A DNA stretch of 64,000 nucleotides, from assembly GCF_910589235.1 (NCBI RefSeq), contig NC_060964.1, positions 7,829,207-7,893,206 of the forward strand. The letters run 5' to 3'. This DNA comes from Vespa crabro (lineage: Eukaryota; Arthropoda; Insecta; Hymenoptera; Vespidae). Both the position numbers and the translations under genes were made by a program. Below are positions 44,867-57,949 of this stretch, in pieces. Position 1 is the first letter of the stretch. The number at the start of each line of letters is the position of its first letter. The notes under the pieces are model-generated. The model ran no database searches, was not told the DNA's origin, and saw only the letters and a list, made by a program, of their open reading frames with translations.

Positions 44867-46543
44867 GTCCGTCTCTCTCTCTTTTTCCCTTTATTTTTTA
44901 TTCTCTTTGACTCGAGAGAAAGAAAAGCAATCGAGAAAATAAATCGAAAGAAGAAAACTACAGTGATAAGGAATGAGAAAATTTGACGCATTACTTTACC
45001 TTGTAATTTTCTCGAAAGAGACGTTTTTCTTCGTATAATTGAAAAACTTGAAAACGTGTTATATACAAACGTAGTTACGTACAAACGTATCTACGCAATT
45101 AGTAACGGATGGAGCTTGGCAAAAGATACATTGCCATGAGAAAAATTATTTCTGTATGATTTTCTAACAGAATTTCTTAAAAGCTTTCCTCTAAAACACG
45201 TGTTCTTTTGCACTCGAGCGAAATGTGGTCAACTTTCAAATATAGCATAGCGAGGTTTAGATAAAAAAAATCCTAATGCAAAGTACCTCAGCATTTTTGC
45301 ATTTGAGTATATTCATGAATGCAACTAACGTCATAGTAGTCGAGACTAAAAAAATTTTAACTGAGAGGGAAAAAAATTAACAAATTCGTGGAAACGGATA
45401 TTATTATGAAAAATTCAAAGGTCAAATTAATATTATATACATACGTAATATGTACGCAAATAAAATAAATAAATAAATAAATAATAATATCCGAAAGATA
45501 TCTGCTACATTTGTTTATCGATAAAACAATCTAATTGATACTTGTCGAAAGTATAAGAGATAATAAAGGAAAGTAAAAGAGGAGAAGAATTGGATCGAAA
45601 AGAACGTAAAAAGAAAAATAGCATTCGGCGAAGTATGTCATTTTCGTCGGTGGCTTTTTGATCGTTGAACTCGAAGGAAAAAGGGGGAGTGCGCCGGTGG
45701 AAGAGAAAAAAAGAGAAGGAAAGAGTCGAAAAGGTAGTGGTGCTTATTGGTAAAAGTAAGATGGAGAAAGCGATTGTTTCCCGTCTCGATCGCGTCTACC
45801 CTCGATAGAACATGCGGTTTCTCGTGTGCACGTGCACAGCAACGTTATGACGTCCCAACAGACGCAAACTTTTCCTTTGCCATCGGATTTAAACCCTCTC
45901 TCTTCTCTCCTCGTTCTTTCCACGATAAAAACGTTTTCTATCCTCTTTTCTCTTGCTATAAATATATATATATGTATATTTCTTTTTTTTCTCTCTTTCA
46001 CTCGCTCGCAAACCTGCAACTTCCACCGGATCTTCGACGGGATCGTTCTCGGGGATTAGAGTAAATTATTACGAAGGAACTTTAGCCTGGCACCTTTGCG
46101 AGCAACTATCACAACTACCATCGCCACCATCATTACCGCCAACATCATCTTTCCCAAAATATCACGCTAATTCTTCACAAGTGATACAAAATTTCCCAAA
46201 AAATTCATTTCCGAAATATTAGAACATTCCGTCAAGCTTAAGTCGATCGTTCTCTTCTTCGAGTTTTTCTAAATAATAAAGTAATATCGTTATGTGATAT
46301 ATATATATATCATGAATCCGATCGAGTCATTTTGTAAAAGGATTTGTTAAATGTAAACCATAGATTTAGTTTATCTCTCTTACTCTGATAAATAATTACG
46401 AGCGATTTTGCTTTAGCGAATTACAGAATGAAGTGGTTTCTCGTAACAATGCAAACCGATTGGTCGCCTTCTTCCACTGGACCGATAAATCTTGCGAAGC
46501 GACAAAAAGCAAGATAGATAGAGATAGAGAGATAGAGATAGAG

Positions 46544-46574
<31 letters not shown>

Positions 46575-46954
46575 ACATCGTTCGATTTAGAAACATTCTT
46601 TTATCGGGGAATCGAGATCGTACGATCGATTGGTACCTCCTTATCGCGCGTTTTATCGAGAAATCGAAGGAAACGAAACAGAATGAAATCCGTAGGAAAT
46701 CAGAGCGGTAACTTGGAACGTATGTCCGTGTATGTGCGCCCATGCTTTTGTGTGTATTCGTGTTGGTCATCGTCGAAAGTAAGAAGAAAGGAGGGAAGAG
46801 GAAAGGAAGAGAGCGATTACGCGAAAAAGGACGTTGATAATCCTGTGGCACGGTACTAAGGATGTCGTAGTGGAATCGAAGAAGATCTTGGTCCTTCGTA
46901 TTTCAAGGATCCACACATACATATCTACGTGTAGATAGATAGATGGATAGATAA

Positions 46955-46993
<39 letters not shown>

Positions 46994-47754
46994 CATATAT
47001 ACCATAGGTATATAGGTATATCCATATATCGATCGGGTCGATAGGATAAATCGAGCGTACGCCGTGCGCAAATCCAATTTTACGAGGCTCGATCCCAAGG
47101 GTGGTGTGTGCCAGGGTGACTGGATAGAGAGAGGGAGAGAGAGAGAGAGAGAGAGAGATAGAGAGAGGGTTGGACATACATACATGGGAAGTGGGATGGA
47201 GTGCATCAGGACGTCGAACGACGCCACGCGATGCGCCGGCATGACGGAGCTCGAATTCCGGAGGGAAACGCGAGCTTTTGCCCGACTTAGCCGCTAGCCC
47301 GTTCCTGCCAGCTATCCTATCCTATCCTATCTTCCTATTCTCCTATCCTTCTTCTTCTTCTCCTCCTCGTCCTCTTCCTCTTCCTCTTCCTTTACCACCC
47401 TTTCCTTTTCCGTCGTCGAGATGATGCTGGGGTGCTGGTGTTGGTATTGATGCTGGTAGTGATGCTGTTCCTACTGCTGGTAGTAGTGATGGTGATGGTG
47501 GTGCTGATGTCGAAGGGTGAGCTCGAGATACGCTCCGAGGCACGAGACTCACAGCCGAATTTCCTCACTGGACTTTGCTATAACCATCTACACCCTCTTC
47601 AACTGTTACCCCCTGACACCACACCACACACCGTCAATCCCATCTTCCATCCCTTACTCCGTAACGGGGAATGTTTCGGAAACATCGTGCTACGAGAACC
47701 TTTCATCGATATCTCACGACCCGTTAAAATAGCCCGGAGAAAACCGAGCCTCTT

Positions 47755-47789
<35 letters not shown>

Positions 47790-50150
47790 TTCTCTTGACC
47801 TCACTTTTCCTTGCTAAAACGAATGCTTATTTTCTCTCTTTCTTTCTCACATACACACACACACACACACATTCTCTCTCTCTTTCTCTTTTTCTTTCTC
47901 CTTCTTTCTTTTTCTTTTCTGCTGTCACGTAGGGATGCTTTGCGGTATTGAGTCTATTAATATGTCCGTTTTTACTTGGCATTGTATTTCATTCGCCAAC
48001 ATTGGAAACATTCAACGAAGAAGAACTCCGTTCTCATTCGAGCGAATATCGGGGAAGATGGGAGTGATACGGAGCGAGAAATGGATTACGACGAGAGTTT
48101 TAATGAACGTACGTTTTTCTGAATCTTCACTCGTTATTTTTCCTTCCTCTTTTTTTTTTTCTTTTTCTTTTTTATCCTTTTGCTTTTTTTCACTTCTTTC
48201 TTTTTTGTCTCTTTTTAAGGACGATTTCTAAATAACTTGGTACGGACCATCGATGAGAACGGAAACGCGTATCGATTTGACCTACGTGCATCGACGACGA
48301 GGCAAAGTTACGAAGCAATTTGCAAAAGTGCTTCGAAAGAACCAGAGCATGGGTGAGAGAGAGAAAGAGGGAGAGAGAGAGAGGGAGAGAGAGAGAGATG
48401 CAAAATTCCACGTGGACAAATGCGTTTTAAGAAAACGTCAGGATCTTAAATCAATGTTCGATCTACGATTTCGATATTTTTGGCGAGAACTCTCTTTCGT
48501 CGCTTTACTCGATCGAGCGTATCTTTCTAACCTTAGGAACGGTTCAACGACTTTCGAAAAATATATTATCGCCGTTAGAAGCCGAAATCTCGAGCGTAAC
48601 TACCACACTTCCATCCCTTAATTCCGTCGTAAGCGCATCGCCCGTCTCCGAAGCGTTGACCTCGAGGAAGAAGATACCTACCGTCGACTACGTTAGACTC
48701 GGAGGAGGGTGTTCGGTGAGGACGTAGGAGAAGGTGGGGGGGGGGGGAGGCGTGGTCACAAAGTCGTGGGATTCGCAAAGATTCCAAGGATGAGAGTGGA
48801 GAAGGATGGAAAGGGAAGAGCGATAAGGAACGAGACGAAGTGCTTGAGGGTAAAAATAATAAAAAAACAAAAAAAGATACAAAAACAAAAAGGAAAAAAA
48901 ATATCCCGGAGCAAGGGTGAACAATAGCGGTGATAATGAACTGGCGAACAACTAGTAAAAGGATGATAATAATTTAATCATTTTCGACGGAAAAAAAAAA
49001 AAGAAAAAGAAAAAATTGACGAGAAAAGTATTATCGGCGTAATATTTCGTGGTAACCACTTGATTCTACGATATATAAAAGAAAAAGAATTTCGATTTTT
49101 CGTCACTTCGTCGTCAAAGAAATATATCTTTAGATAGAATCGGTCATTTCGAGTGGCGCGGTAGTTAAGAAGAAGAGAGTGAAAAAGGGAAGAAAAAAGG
49201 AAAAAGAAGAAATAAACGATAGAAGCATTGAGAATGTTAGTTGGGTAAAAAGAGAAGAAAAAAGAAACAAAAAAGAAAGAATAAGAAGAAAGATCGTAAA
49301 GTAAATAGAGTTCGAAAAGAAGAGAAACTGGTAGTATTCGTAAAAGTTCAATTTCCTTCGCGAAAATTTTAAACGCATTCCCGTTAGTACGAAACCAAAG
49401 CGTTTTCATTTGTTAGAAACCACGTTGTGCTGTTTCAGCCAAGAAATCGGATATAATAAAGGAAGGAAATGGGAAATCGTGTAATGGGAGGGCGGTAACG
49501 TGGATGAAACTTATAGCTAAGAACGTATGTAGTACTTATGTGACACGTGAAGATAATTTTAAAAAATGGATGACTCGTGCGACATGGCCCGTTTAAAAAT
49601 TGTATCACCAGAATCGACGATCGACAACGAATTGTAGTTGCACAGAACCTGGAAAGCGCGCCGGAGTTGTCGGAGATGTTGTCTCAGGAGTTGAAGGTTG
49701 GAGAATAGGGGATGGGGCGAACCTAGTACTCATGGCTCTCTCTCTCTCTCTCTCTCTGCTTGAACGGGACGATGGACAACCGAATTTCAGGAGAGTAGGT
49801 AGCCCTGATATCCAAGTGCGTGCGTGTCTCTCGTACGTATGCGTTCATGTTTCTGTAGTAGTTGTGATGATGCGCGAGCGCCTCGGTGACGAGCGCAGAT
49901 CGATGGAAGGATTTGAGCTTTCTTGAGTTTCGAAATCTTTCATCGATCTTTACTGTGAGAATTCAATGCGTTCAAATGTTGAATAGAAAAAAGAATTAAT
50001 TTACCATTTATACGAATGATTATTTTGTTGTATCGATGACAAAAGATCAATCGAAAATATCAGATATCGTATATGAAGAAGAATTTGCTTTGTTCGAGTT
50101 CAATTCCTAGCCTTTCCTAGGTCTCTCTCAGTCTTCTTGCATCGTAGCAC
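43171..50150. other. Geneless stretch dense in GA/TC repeats
   Basis: Main repeats: (GA)n 43223–43247 and 43457–43480, (TC)n 44293–44346, (GA)n 44484–44513, (TC)n 44832–44862, AAAT units 45460–45485, (GA)n 46548–46575, (GATA)n 46932–46992, (GA)n 47128–47160, CTATC pentamers 47312–47332, CT-rich trinucleotides 47348–47395, CTG/GTG units 47420–47512, (TC)n 47755–47789, (CA)n 47850–47871, (GA)n 48357–48397, a 10-base G run at 48737–48746, and (TC)n 49737–49759. No exon with family homology was found. Confidence 0.6.
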
Positions 50151-50199
50151 GAGTGCGAGTGAAAAAGAAAGAGAAAGAGAGAGAGAGGGGGGTAGAGCG

Positions 50200-50420
50200 T
50201 AGTACGTCTTGGAACTGCACGGGGGCGTTTCGATCGTCGGTGGCGTGGCGCCACCGAGTTTCAGTTTTTCGTCGCGGCGCTGAGAGACGTCGCTGCGAGA
50301 GGTCGAGCGCGTACCGAGCGACAGTTTGCCCTCCGTACCACGGCGAGGAGGACGTGCGTTCTCGTCGTTCGTCCGTTCTCTTTCTCTCTATTTCATCCTC
50401 GCCTTTTATACATATATACT
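50200..50420 (+). promoter_or_regulatory. Probable promoter and 5' leader of an unidentified gene
   Basis: The stretch is strikingly GC- and CpG-rich compared with flanking DNA. It contains an arthropod-type initiator match, TTCAGTT, with A at 50263. Just upstream lie the inverted arms CGGTGGC (50238–50244) and GCCACCG (50250–50256). A reading frame crosses the region, but its composition looks like leader sequence. The precise transcription start is not known. Confidence 0.45.
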
Positions 50421-50741
50421 TTTTTTCGTCTCGCGTTTATTCCTCACAAATCGAGTCTCGTTTTTCTTATCGAGTGCGTGATCTTCTAGGCAATATACGT
50501 ATATACGTATTTTCTCGTCGAAAATTTCCGTGTTTTTTCGAAGTGTCAAAGTGAAAAATTATTGGGAGAATAAAATAGAGAAAAAAAGAGGAGAAAACAT
50601 AAAATAAAGAAGACGAAAAGGGGGAAAAAGAGGACGAAGAAGTAGAAGGAAAAAGGGGGAGAATCATTGTAGTAAGTAATAGCAAGGAGGACACGCAACA
50701 AACGCACGCACGCACATACGCGCGCACACGCATCACATATT

Positions 50742-50802
<61 letters not shown>

Positions 50803-50807
<5 letters not shown>

Positions 50808-51162
50808 TCTTCTTCGTGACTTTGAGAAGACGACGAATATCATCTCGGTCGAAGAAGCTTCTAAAGTTTTATTCGTCGCGCGACGAGGAATGCTCGCGCG
50901 TGAATACGAGCGAGCGTGCGTCTCGACTTCGAAAGAAAAAGTGATTGAAGAAGAGAAGGAGGAGGAGGAGGAGGAGGAAGAGCAGGAGGAGGAGAAGAAG
51001 GAGAAGGTGGTGGAGGAGAAAGAGGAGCAACATCAGCAGGAACAACAGTTAGAGCAGCATCAACAGTTACAACTAGACTTGCAATTACAGCTACAGTTAC
51101 AAAAGCATCAGCCGGTTGTAGAAATTGTAGTTAGGCAGAAGTTAGGCGTCGCGACGCGATGA
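50803..51162 (+). CDS. 119-codon acidic/Gln-rich upstream ORF
   Basis: The ORF starts at an ATG directly after a (TA)n tract (50764–50803) and ends at TGA 51160–51162. The N-terminal half (MRLLRDFEKTTNIISVEEAS, then a KVLFVARRG segment) is of mixed composition. The second half is a Glu-rich run followed by Gln/Leu-rich repeats, ending VVEIVVRQKLGVATR. I recognise no domain. Its stop overlaps the next ATG by four bases (ATGA at 51159–51162). It could be a long uORF of the next frame, the N-terminal part of another isoform, or spurious. Confidence 0.3.
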
Positions 51163-51233
51163 TCACATCGGCCGTCGGCGTCGCGACGCACGATACCATG
51201 GAGAGGAGGTGTGCCATCCTCGCCAGAACGACG

Positions 51234-51268
<35 letters not shown>

Positions 51269-51698
51269 AACAGCAGGAGCAACGACGGCAACGACGACGA
51301 TGACGATGACGACAGCAACGGCAACAACGATGACGACGACGGCAACGCCGACGACGACGACGACGACGACGACGACGATGACAACGACGAGGAGGAGGAT
51401 TGCAAGCAGCGACGAATCCTTTATATCTTCATTTTCCTCGTGTGACGACGATGATAATGATCAACGATTTCTTCGAGACGCTTCGAAGATGACAGGTTAT
51501 GTGTACGAGATCGTTAGTGAAACTCCATTCGTGAAGGTGGATAATACTACTACTACTACTACTACTATTACTACTACGACTACTACTACTACTACTACTA
51601 ATGCTAATGCTAATGCCAATGCTAATGCTAATGCTATTACTTCGATTGGCTTGGATGGGGAAAGTGACGTCATCGAGCACATCGCACCTGTCATTCCG
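51159..51698 (+). CDS. Thr-rich N-terminal coding exon, unidentified protein
   Basis: The frame is open from ATG 51159. The ATG at 51198 has an excellent start context (ACCATGG) and gives MERRCAILARTTS, so it may be the real start. Residues are mostly Thr from (ACG)n and (ACT)n repeats. They are separated by non-repetitive segments: RRRIASSDESFISSFSSCDD, then RFLRDASKMTGYVYEIVSET. An Asn-Ala repeat and GLDGESDVIEHIAPVIP follow. The exon ends in phase 0 at donor G|GTGAGT. The non-repeat segments look protein-like and acidic. I do not recognise the family. No membrane segment is present in the spliced form. Confidence 0.45.
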
Positions 51699-51866
51699 GT
51701 GAGTGTACTATTGTTATTCTTTCTCGTTTCTGTTTTTCTATCGAAAACAACAACAACAATAACAACAACAATAACCTACCTATTTACCATATGCACTTTC
51801 AACTATCGATTCGCATACACGCGCGATGATAATAATACGATCCGCTAATAATTTCCCTTTCTCTAG
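51699..51866 (+). other. Small intron of the unidentified gene
   Basis: 168 bases with donor GTGAGT and acceptor TTTCCCTTTCTCTAG. Unspliced, the frame stays open for 49 more codons, beginning with a hydrophobic stretch (VSVLLLFFLVSVFL), and stops at 51846–51848. Confidence 0.5.
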
Positions 51867-51926
51867 GACAATGACGACGTATTACTACCTCTCGATTCTT
51901 CACAATTGGTCACGCTAATACCTTGA
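51867..51926 (+). CDS. Short terminal coding exon of the unidentified gene
   Basis: Joining in phase 0 to the previous exon gives DNDDVLLPLDSSQLVTLIP and a TGA at 51924–51926. The total would be 199 residues from 51159 or 186 from 51198. An alternative is that this exon is itself cut by an unseen donor and the protein continues. The next good acceptor-like sequence (TTTCCTTTCAG) ends at 52050. Confidence 0.4.
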   Translation, partial: DNDDVLLPLDSSQLVTLIP

Positions 51927-51945
51927 CTTTTTTCCTTCCTTTTTT

Positions 51946-52019
<74 letters not shown>

Positions 52020-52193
52020 GGTTAGGCGTTAGACTTTCTTTCCTTTCAGATCTGTTTCGTGGCAACGTACAACAGAAATGAAACGTCGATACTTGTTTTC
52101 CTTTCTCTTTTTACGATTAGATCGTTTCCGATTGTAAATACAAATGATTAAGAAACGAGACCTCTCGATGATATATATTTTCTCTCGTCTAGG

Positions 52194-52237
<44 letters not shown>

Positions 52238-52573
52238 AAGAATTTAATCGATAATCGATCGAACGTCTCGAGAGTGCTGGATAAACTTTTATCGTAGATA
52301 AGAAAAAAGAAAAGAAAAAAAAAAAAAAAAGAAAAAACAGAAAAATTGAAAAGAAAAAAAATATATAGTTTGCGTTAAACAAATCCTTTTTCTTCTTCCT
52401 TCTATTTTTCTTTTCTTTTCTCTTATTTATTTTCTTTTTTTATTTCTCCAAAGCTATTTCACTCTCTCCTTCTCTCTAATGTTTCGTCTTTCACGTAAAT
52501 CTCTACTTATCGTTCATCTTCGTCTCCCGCCTTTTCCTTTTAAACAGTTTGTTTGGAACGCTATCTAACATGT

Positions 52574-52615
<42 letters not shown>

Positions 52616-53016
52616 TTATCTTTCTACTATCTCTTTCTCTCTCATACGATCATTCCCAAGCTACCAACACGGAGTTTATCCGAATGTAATTCCTTAGTTG
52701 ATTTTAAAGTATACTTTTCTTTTGTTTTATTTAACTTACATTTAAAGAGAGAGAGAGGGGGGGGGAGAGAGAAAAGATGTATATATATATATATATATAA
52801 CCACTAAGTATACAGATATAATACGCCTTTTACCGTACACAAGTTTATACGTCGTATTTCCTGTTCGTTCGGTGCCCGTAAGGTTTCTTTCTTCCTAAGG
52901 CCACGATAAACATTCTCTTTCGCTCCCGCCAGTGGATTCTGTTCTTGTTGCATTTCTTCTCTCGCTCTCTCTCTCTCTATTTCTCTTTTTGTTTCTTTCT
53001 ATCACCCCCTACCGAG

Positions 53017-53053
<37 letters not shown>

Positions 53054-53743
53054 GACTCTCAATGCATGGTCTCGAGGCTTTGGTAACTCGAGCAAAGGTA
53101 AAGAGAAAGAACGATAGTAGAAATACACAGGATGCAGACTATAAGCGGAAGAAGAACTATTATGAGCTTTTCTACCTCGTTCACTCGATTTTCTTCTTTT
53201 TTTCTTTCTTTCTTTTTTTTTTTTTTTATTTTTCTCTTCATTCCTTCTTCCTTTTATTTTATTTTTTTCTTTCCTCCTTCTTTATATTTATTCGTTTACA
53301 ACAAACTTTGCAATCTTTCGCGGTAGAAGAAAAAAAGTATACTTTCGTTTCCATAGCACGCATATTAACGCGTATGAAAAAAATAATCGATGAGAATAAG
53401 CGTTAAGATTGTAACGATCAGGCATTAAATGGCAATGGGTCTTTGAATAATTCATTTCAAAATGATAATTACATGGATTTCAATGCTGTTATTATCGTGC
53501 CTTACGTAGTAAAAACTTTTATCGTAGTAAAAAAAGAAGTATATACCAATATGTAAGTAGGTTATATATATATGCACACACACACGTATTTGTATATCGC
53601 ACGTATCAAGTTCTACACATTGACGAGTATTTCAGTCGTCTATCGAACTATTAAAACTAGGTATCCGTGTCCGTTCAAAGAGATCGTTGATTGTAAGAGG
53701 AAAATAGGAAGGAGATATCGGTGAGTTGGTTCGAAAATCGAGA

Positions 53744-53793
<50 letters not shown>

Positions 53794-55043
53794 AGAGAGA
53801 AAATCTAAATGCGAGTTTAAATTATTCCTTTGGATCTTCGGACTCTTCTCCTCCTCCTCCTCCATCGTCGTAGTCGGTGACGACGATGGCGATCCTTCCG
53901 TGCGAGATTAAAGCCGCTTTCGATAGACCACCGAGCGGTAATCAAAGGTGTCAGACGCAAAGGGGAGAATAGTATTTCAAACGGAGGATAGGAGGCCATC
54001 GTATCGGAAGTGTCAAACGCAGCGAACGGAGGTTTACACAAAGGCGCCAATGACGAATCCGCCATGGCAAAGGAAACGCGACACGATGAACGAACGAACG
54101 AGCAAGCGAGCGAGCGAGCGAGCGAGCGAACGAACGAATGAACGAATGAACGAATGAGATAGCAAGCAAGCTAGCTAGCTACCTATCTACCGAGGTTCGA
54201 TCATCGCTCTTCTAGATACGCGGGATATTGTTCGTTCCAAGAGACACCAATCGACAGTACGAACGAGAGAGAGAGAGAGAGAGAGAGAAAATAGACTTAT
54301 CGGTGTGTCCGTTCGGCTCTTGTTCGACTCGTTAAACTTCGATCGTTTGTCGAAGCTCATCTCTCGATAGCATTTCTTGTGGTCTGCCTTCGAGATCTCT
54401 CGTTTCGTTACATTCCGATCCCTTATTTGCCTTTCATACGTTTCTTCTTCAATCATCTTTTCTTTTGATTATCCTAGTAAAAAAAAAGTAGAAATTCTCA
54501 TAATGAATATAAAGGATAATCGAATGTAATTAAAGTTTTAATCACTTGTCTTTATTGTATACTTATCCATGTTATATATGCATAAATGATTTAAGAATTA
54601 TGTACTACAAAAGAAAATTAATGATCAATTAAAAATGTTATGAATAAGGATGAGTAGAGGAGAGAGATTTGATGTAGAAAGAAAAAGAAAAAGAAAAAAA
54701 AAGAAAAGAAAAAAGAAGAAGAAGAAGAAAAAAAAAAAAAGAAAAAAGTAAGAAATAAATCCCATTCTACTAATCGAATCGCATATAACGATAAACGGTA
54801 GCTATTTCGAGGTTTAAAGACGAAGCGGAGTAATTTGCTTGATGTAATAATTAATTGCCGAATCAAAGCACGTAGACGATGAATAGGTAGATTCCCTGTT
54901 CCGATAATGCCGTGAGTGCGTGGTATGGTTATTAAGGCCGTACTCTGTGCGATATGTTTCAATATAGTCTAGATTAAAAGAGAAGGTCAAATAGCGACAG
55001 GTGTTGTTCTAATAAAAACCGTATCTATGTATTTATGTATTTA

Positions 55044-55089
<46 letters not shown>

Positions 55090-55900
55090 CATATATATGT
55101 ATTTACGATTGTTCCGACCTAATTTGTTTTATTTATTTGTATTTTTTCAAACTATTTATTAATTTTTATTGTTCGATCATACATTTTTCGTTTATAAAAA
55201 AAAAAAAGAAAAAAAGAAAAAAGAAAAGATACCACATTCATTGAAAATCACTTACGATCTATCCGATTCGTAATTTCAATGGGGAGAGTGGAATCGGGGG
55301 TTGTACAGATGAACACGTCTTTATTTCGAACACAACGTGCAGTCGGTTGTTTAGTTGTATTAAAGTCAAAAATAGAGATAGCTTAGTGTCCGTAATTCTT
55401 TTTTTACGAGCCGATAGTACGCGTTCATATTCGAGAGCACGTAATCCTTAAATTGGAAAAGGAAAAAAGGAAAGGAATTGTATGGTGAAAGGTCACGAGG
55501 AAATTCGTAATATGATCGATTAGAATCGAAGATTTTCTTTCTTTATTTCGTATATTTTGCTAAATAAAGTTCGTTCAATTTATAAAAAAAATTCTAGTCG
55601 ATCGATAAGGATCTAGATATTTAAGCGCATGTATTGGACTATCAAAAGAGAGAGAATGAGAATTTTCCATCGAAAAGCGGAACGTGCTTAAATCGTTTCC
55701 GGTAGTCGTGCAAGCTACATAAGAGAAGGAGAGAAAGCAAATACTTAAAGTTACTCGTAAAGGAGGATCGGAAAAGGAGGAAGAGAAGATGGAGGAAGAG
55801 AAGAAGAGACAGTCGGGTCTTACGCGATTACATTTTCAAATTACCGTACTGCCACGTTTCCTTCTTAGTTTCTCTAAGTTTGTTTCTTAACGGTGTATAA
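51927..55900. other. Non-coding, repeat-rich; 3'UTR or intron
   Basis: Main repeats: a 69-base (TA)n at 51948–52016, (GA)n 52198–52235, A-rich 52300–52370, (TC)n 52579–52616, G run 52757–52765, (TA)n 52781–52799, (TC)n 53019–53053, T-rich 53189–53280, (GA)n 53756–53788, a CGAA/CGAG array at 54087–54154, (GA)n 54264–54289, (GAA)n 54715–54729, and (TA)n 55044–55082. No coding exon is supported. Confidence 0.6.
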
Positions 55901-55993
55901 TAATTATGGCGTCTCGTTACGCACCGAGTCTCGAGGCGGCGCCTTCGGCGAACTTTATTAAAGCGCGGAGAACGACGTTAGCGTTTTCCTCTG

Positions 55994-56054
55994 CTGCTGT
56001 TACTGCTGCTGCTGCTGCTACTGCTTCTGCTTCTGCTTCTGTTGTTGCTGCTGC
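55994..56054. repeat. Mixed CTG/CTT trinucleotide repeat in a short open frame
   Basis: Imperfect (CTG)n and (CTT)n units occur inside a frame at 55906–56241 that starts with ATG and would read MASRYAPSLEAAPSANF. It then becomes Ala/Ser-rich and ends in a TC-repeat translation. On the other strand the tract is Ser/Asn/Arg-rich. I cannot decide between a small coding exon and non-coding DNA; the TC-repeat tail argues against coding. Confidence 0.4.
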
Positions 56055-56241
56055 ACGCGTGCTTTCTCTTCTCTTACAAGGAAATTGCCTCGCCTTGACG
56101 GAAATTTCGCGATCGAGCTATTCTCTCTCTCTCTCTTTCTCTCTTTCTCTTTACTTCTCTATCTCTTTATCTCTCTATATCTATTTCGCGCGGGCGAACT
56201 TTGTGTGCTCTTCTCTATTCGATCTTCGAGTTCGATCGTAA

Positions 56242-57354
56242 ACTCGATCATTATTAACATTTAACGTTTCTATATGAATATGTCTCGGGCTTTATCTTTC
56301 GATCGTTTCAAAAGAGTGTCATTGTGTTTCGTTTGGAATAACGGTGACGAATACACGATAAGAAATCGTTTCTGAGAAGTAGAGTCTGGTTAAAACGACG
56401 AAGGAAACCCAACGAGAAGGAGGAGAGTTAATCTCATTGAAAATATTTCTTATCTGGACTATTCTCGGAAAATCAGATTAGAGGAGTTATATTATTACGA
56501 TTTTATTTGTAATGTCTACGGGTCGACGATAAGTTTCGATTTAATGGACGGATAATCGATATCATCTCCGTTTGCATTCGTTTATTTATTCATTCATTTG
56601 CTTCTTTAAGATTTTGCACAGACTAGTTATATAATTATATAAATAATGAAATATTTCGAAAGGAAAATGAAAAATCTCAACTTGTTGAAAAATCTTATCG
56701 AATGATTGATAAAAGCGATTCGTGTTATTTTTTATTTTTTTTTTTTTTTTTTTTTATGGATACTCAACGACGAACGCCGCTATACATTATTTATATAATA
56801 CTTTTTATTAATGAATTCAAGGCCGATTGGACGTTCTTATTTACGTGTCTACTTTGCGGAAACGCCGTGACGAGAATCTCGAAACGTTGATACGTTATGC
56901 AAAAGCGTGAAGAAAAGTGTTGCGTGGGCGTTGTTGATTTGTATGTAATTAGTCTTGTGAGATAAGACTCTCGTCGTAATACGTAGGATCTTTCTTTTTC
57001 TTTTTTTTTCTTTTTTCTTTTTTTTTTTTTTTGTTTTTTTTTTTGAAGAAGAAAAAGAAGGAAGGAGGTAGAAGAAGAAGAAGAGGAAAAGAAGAAAAAG
57101 GAAAAAGGAATCATTAAGTTACTTGGAGTGTTTCTTATCTTATACTTTGTCGAAAGATAGAAAGAGAAGGAAAATAGACGGATGGACGGATGGACTAGAT
57201 GGACGTTAACCGTGAATCGAGTCAAATTGGAGGCAATTCCTTTTGGTTCTCGTTCCGCCGTCGGCGATAATTTAATTAACCAAGTCTGAACGGTCGGCTT
57301 TCTTGCATCTCGCTGTCTCTTTATTTTCATGACGATCATAAAGAAAATACGAGA

Positions 57355-57413
<59 letters not shown>

Positions 57414-57874
57414 GTGAATTTAAAAGTGCGAAAAATTACATCCGAGCGCATGTTATGTATGGATAAAAATTCGGAAATTTTATGGCATCCGCGTAATGTC
57501 AAAATTAACAGCTACTCTTCCAGAAAGCAGGGCCCCATGAAATATAAAGGAGGAAAAGTAAAAGAGAAGAAAAAAAAAGGGAAGCAAGAGAAAAATAAAA
57601 AGGAAAAGGAAAGGAGGAAAAGAAAAAAAATAGAGAAAATGAAGACGAGTCTCTCGTGTATGGAGCTCGCGTATCAACGTCCTATCAACGTCGATCACTC
57701 TAGCACGCTTCTACATTTCACCGATGTAATTTAATCTTGGAATATACCGCGCACTGGAGGTTGCATTAATCGTTTTACCATTTAGCCGCGTTAACTAGGT
57801 AAAGTGGCTGAACGATAAGGGATTTAACATTTTCCGGAGGTTCTCACCCTTTTAGCATAAATAAGGCGAAAGCT

Positions 57875-57949
<75 letters not shown>

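Noticed and set aside
47432..47932. 166-codon frame starting with a Leu/Val/Met-rich hydrophobic stretch
   Set aside because: The hydrophobic part is a CTG/GTG repeat translation and the end is a TC-repeat translation.
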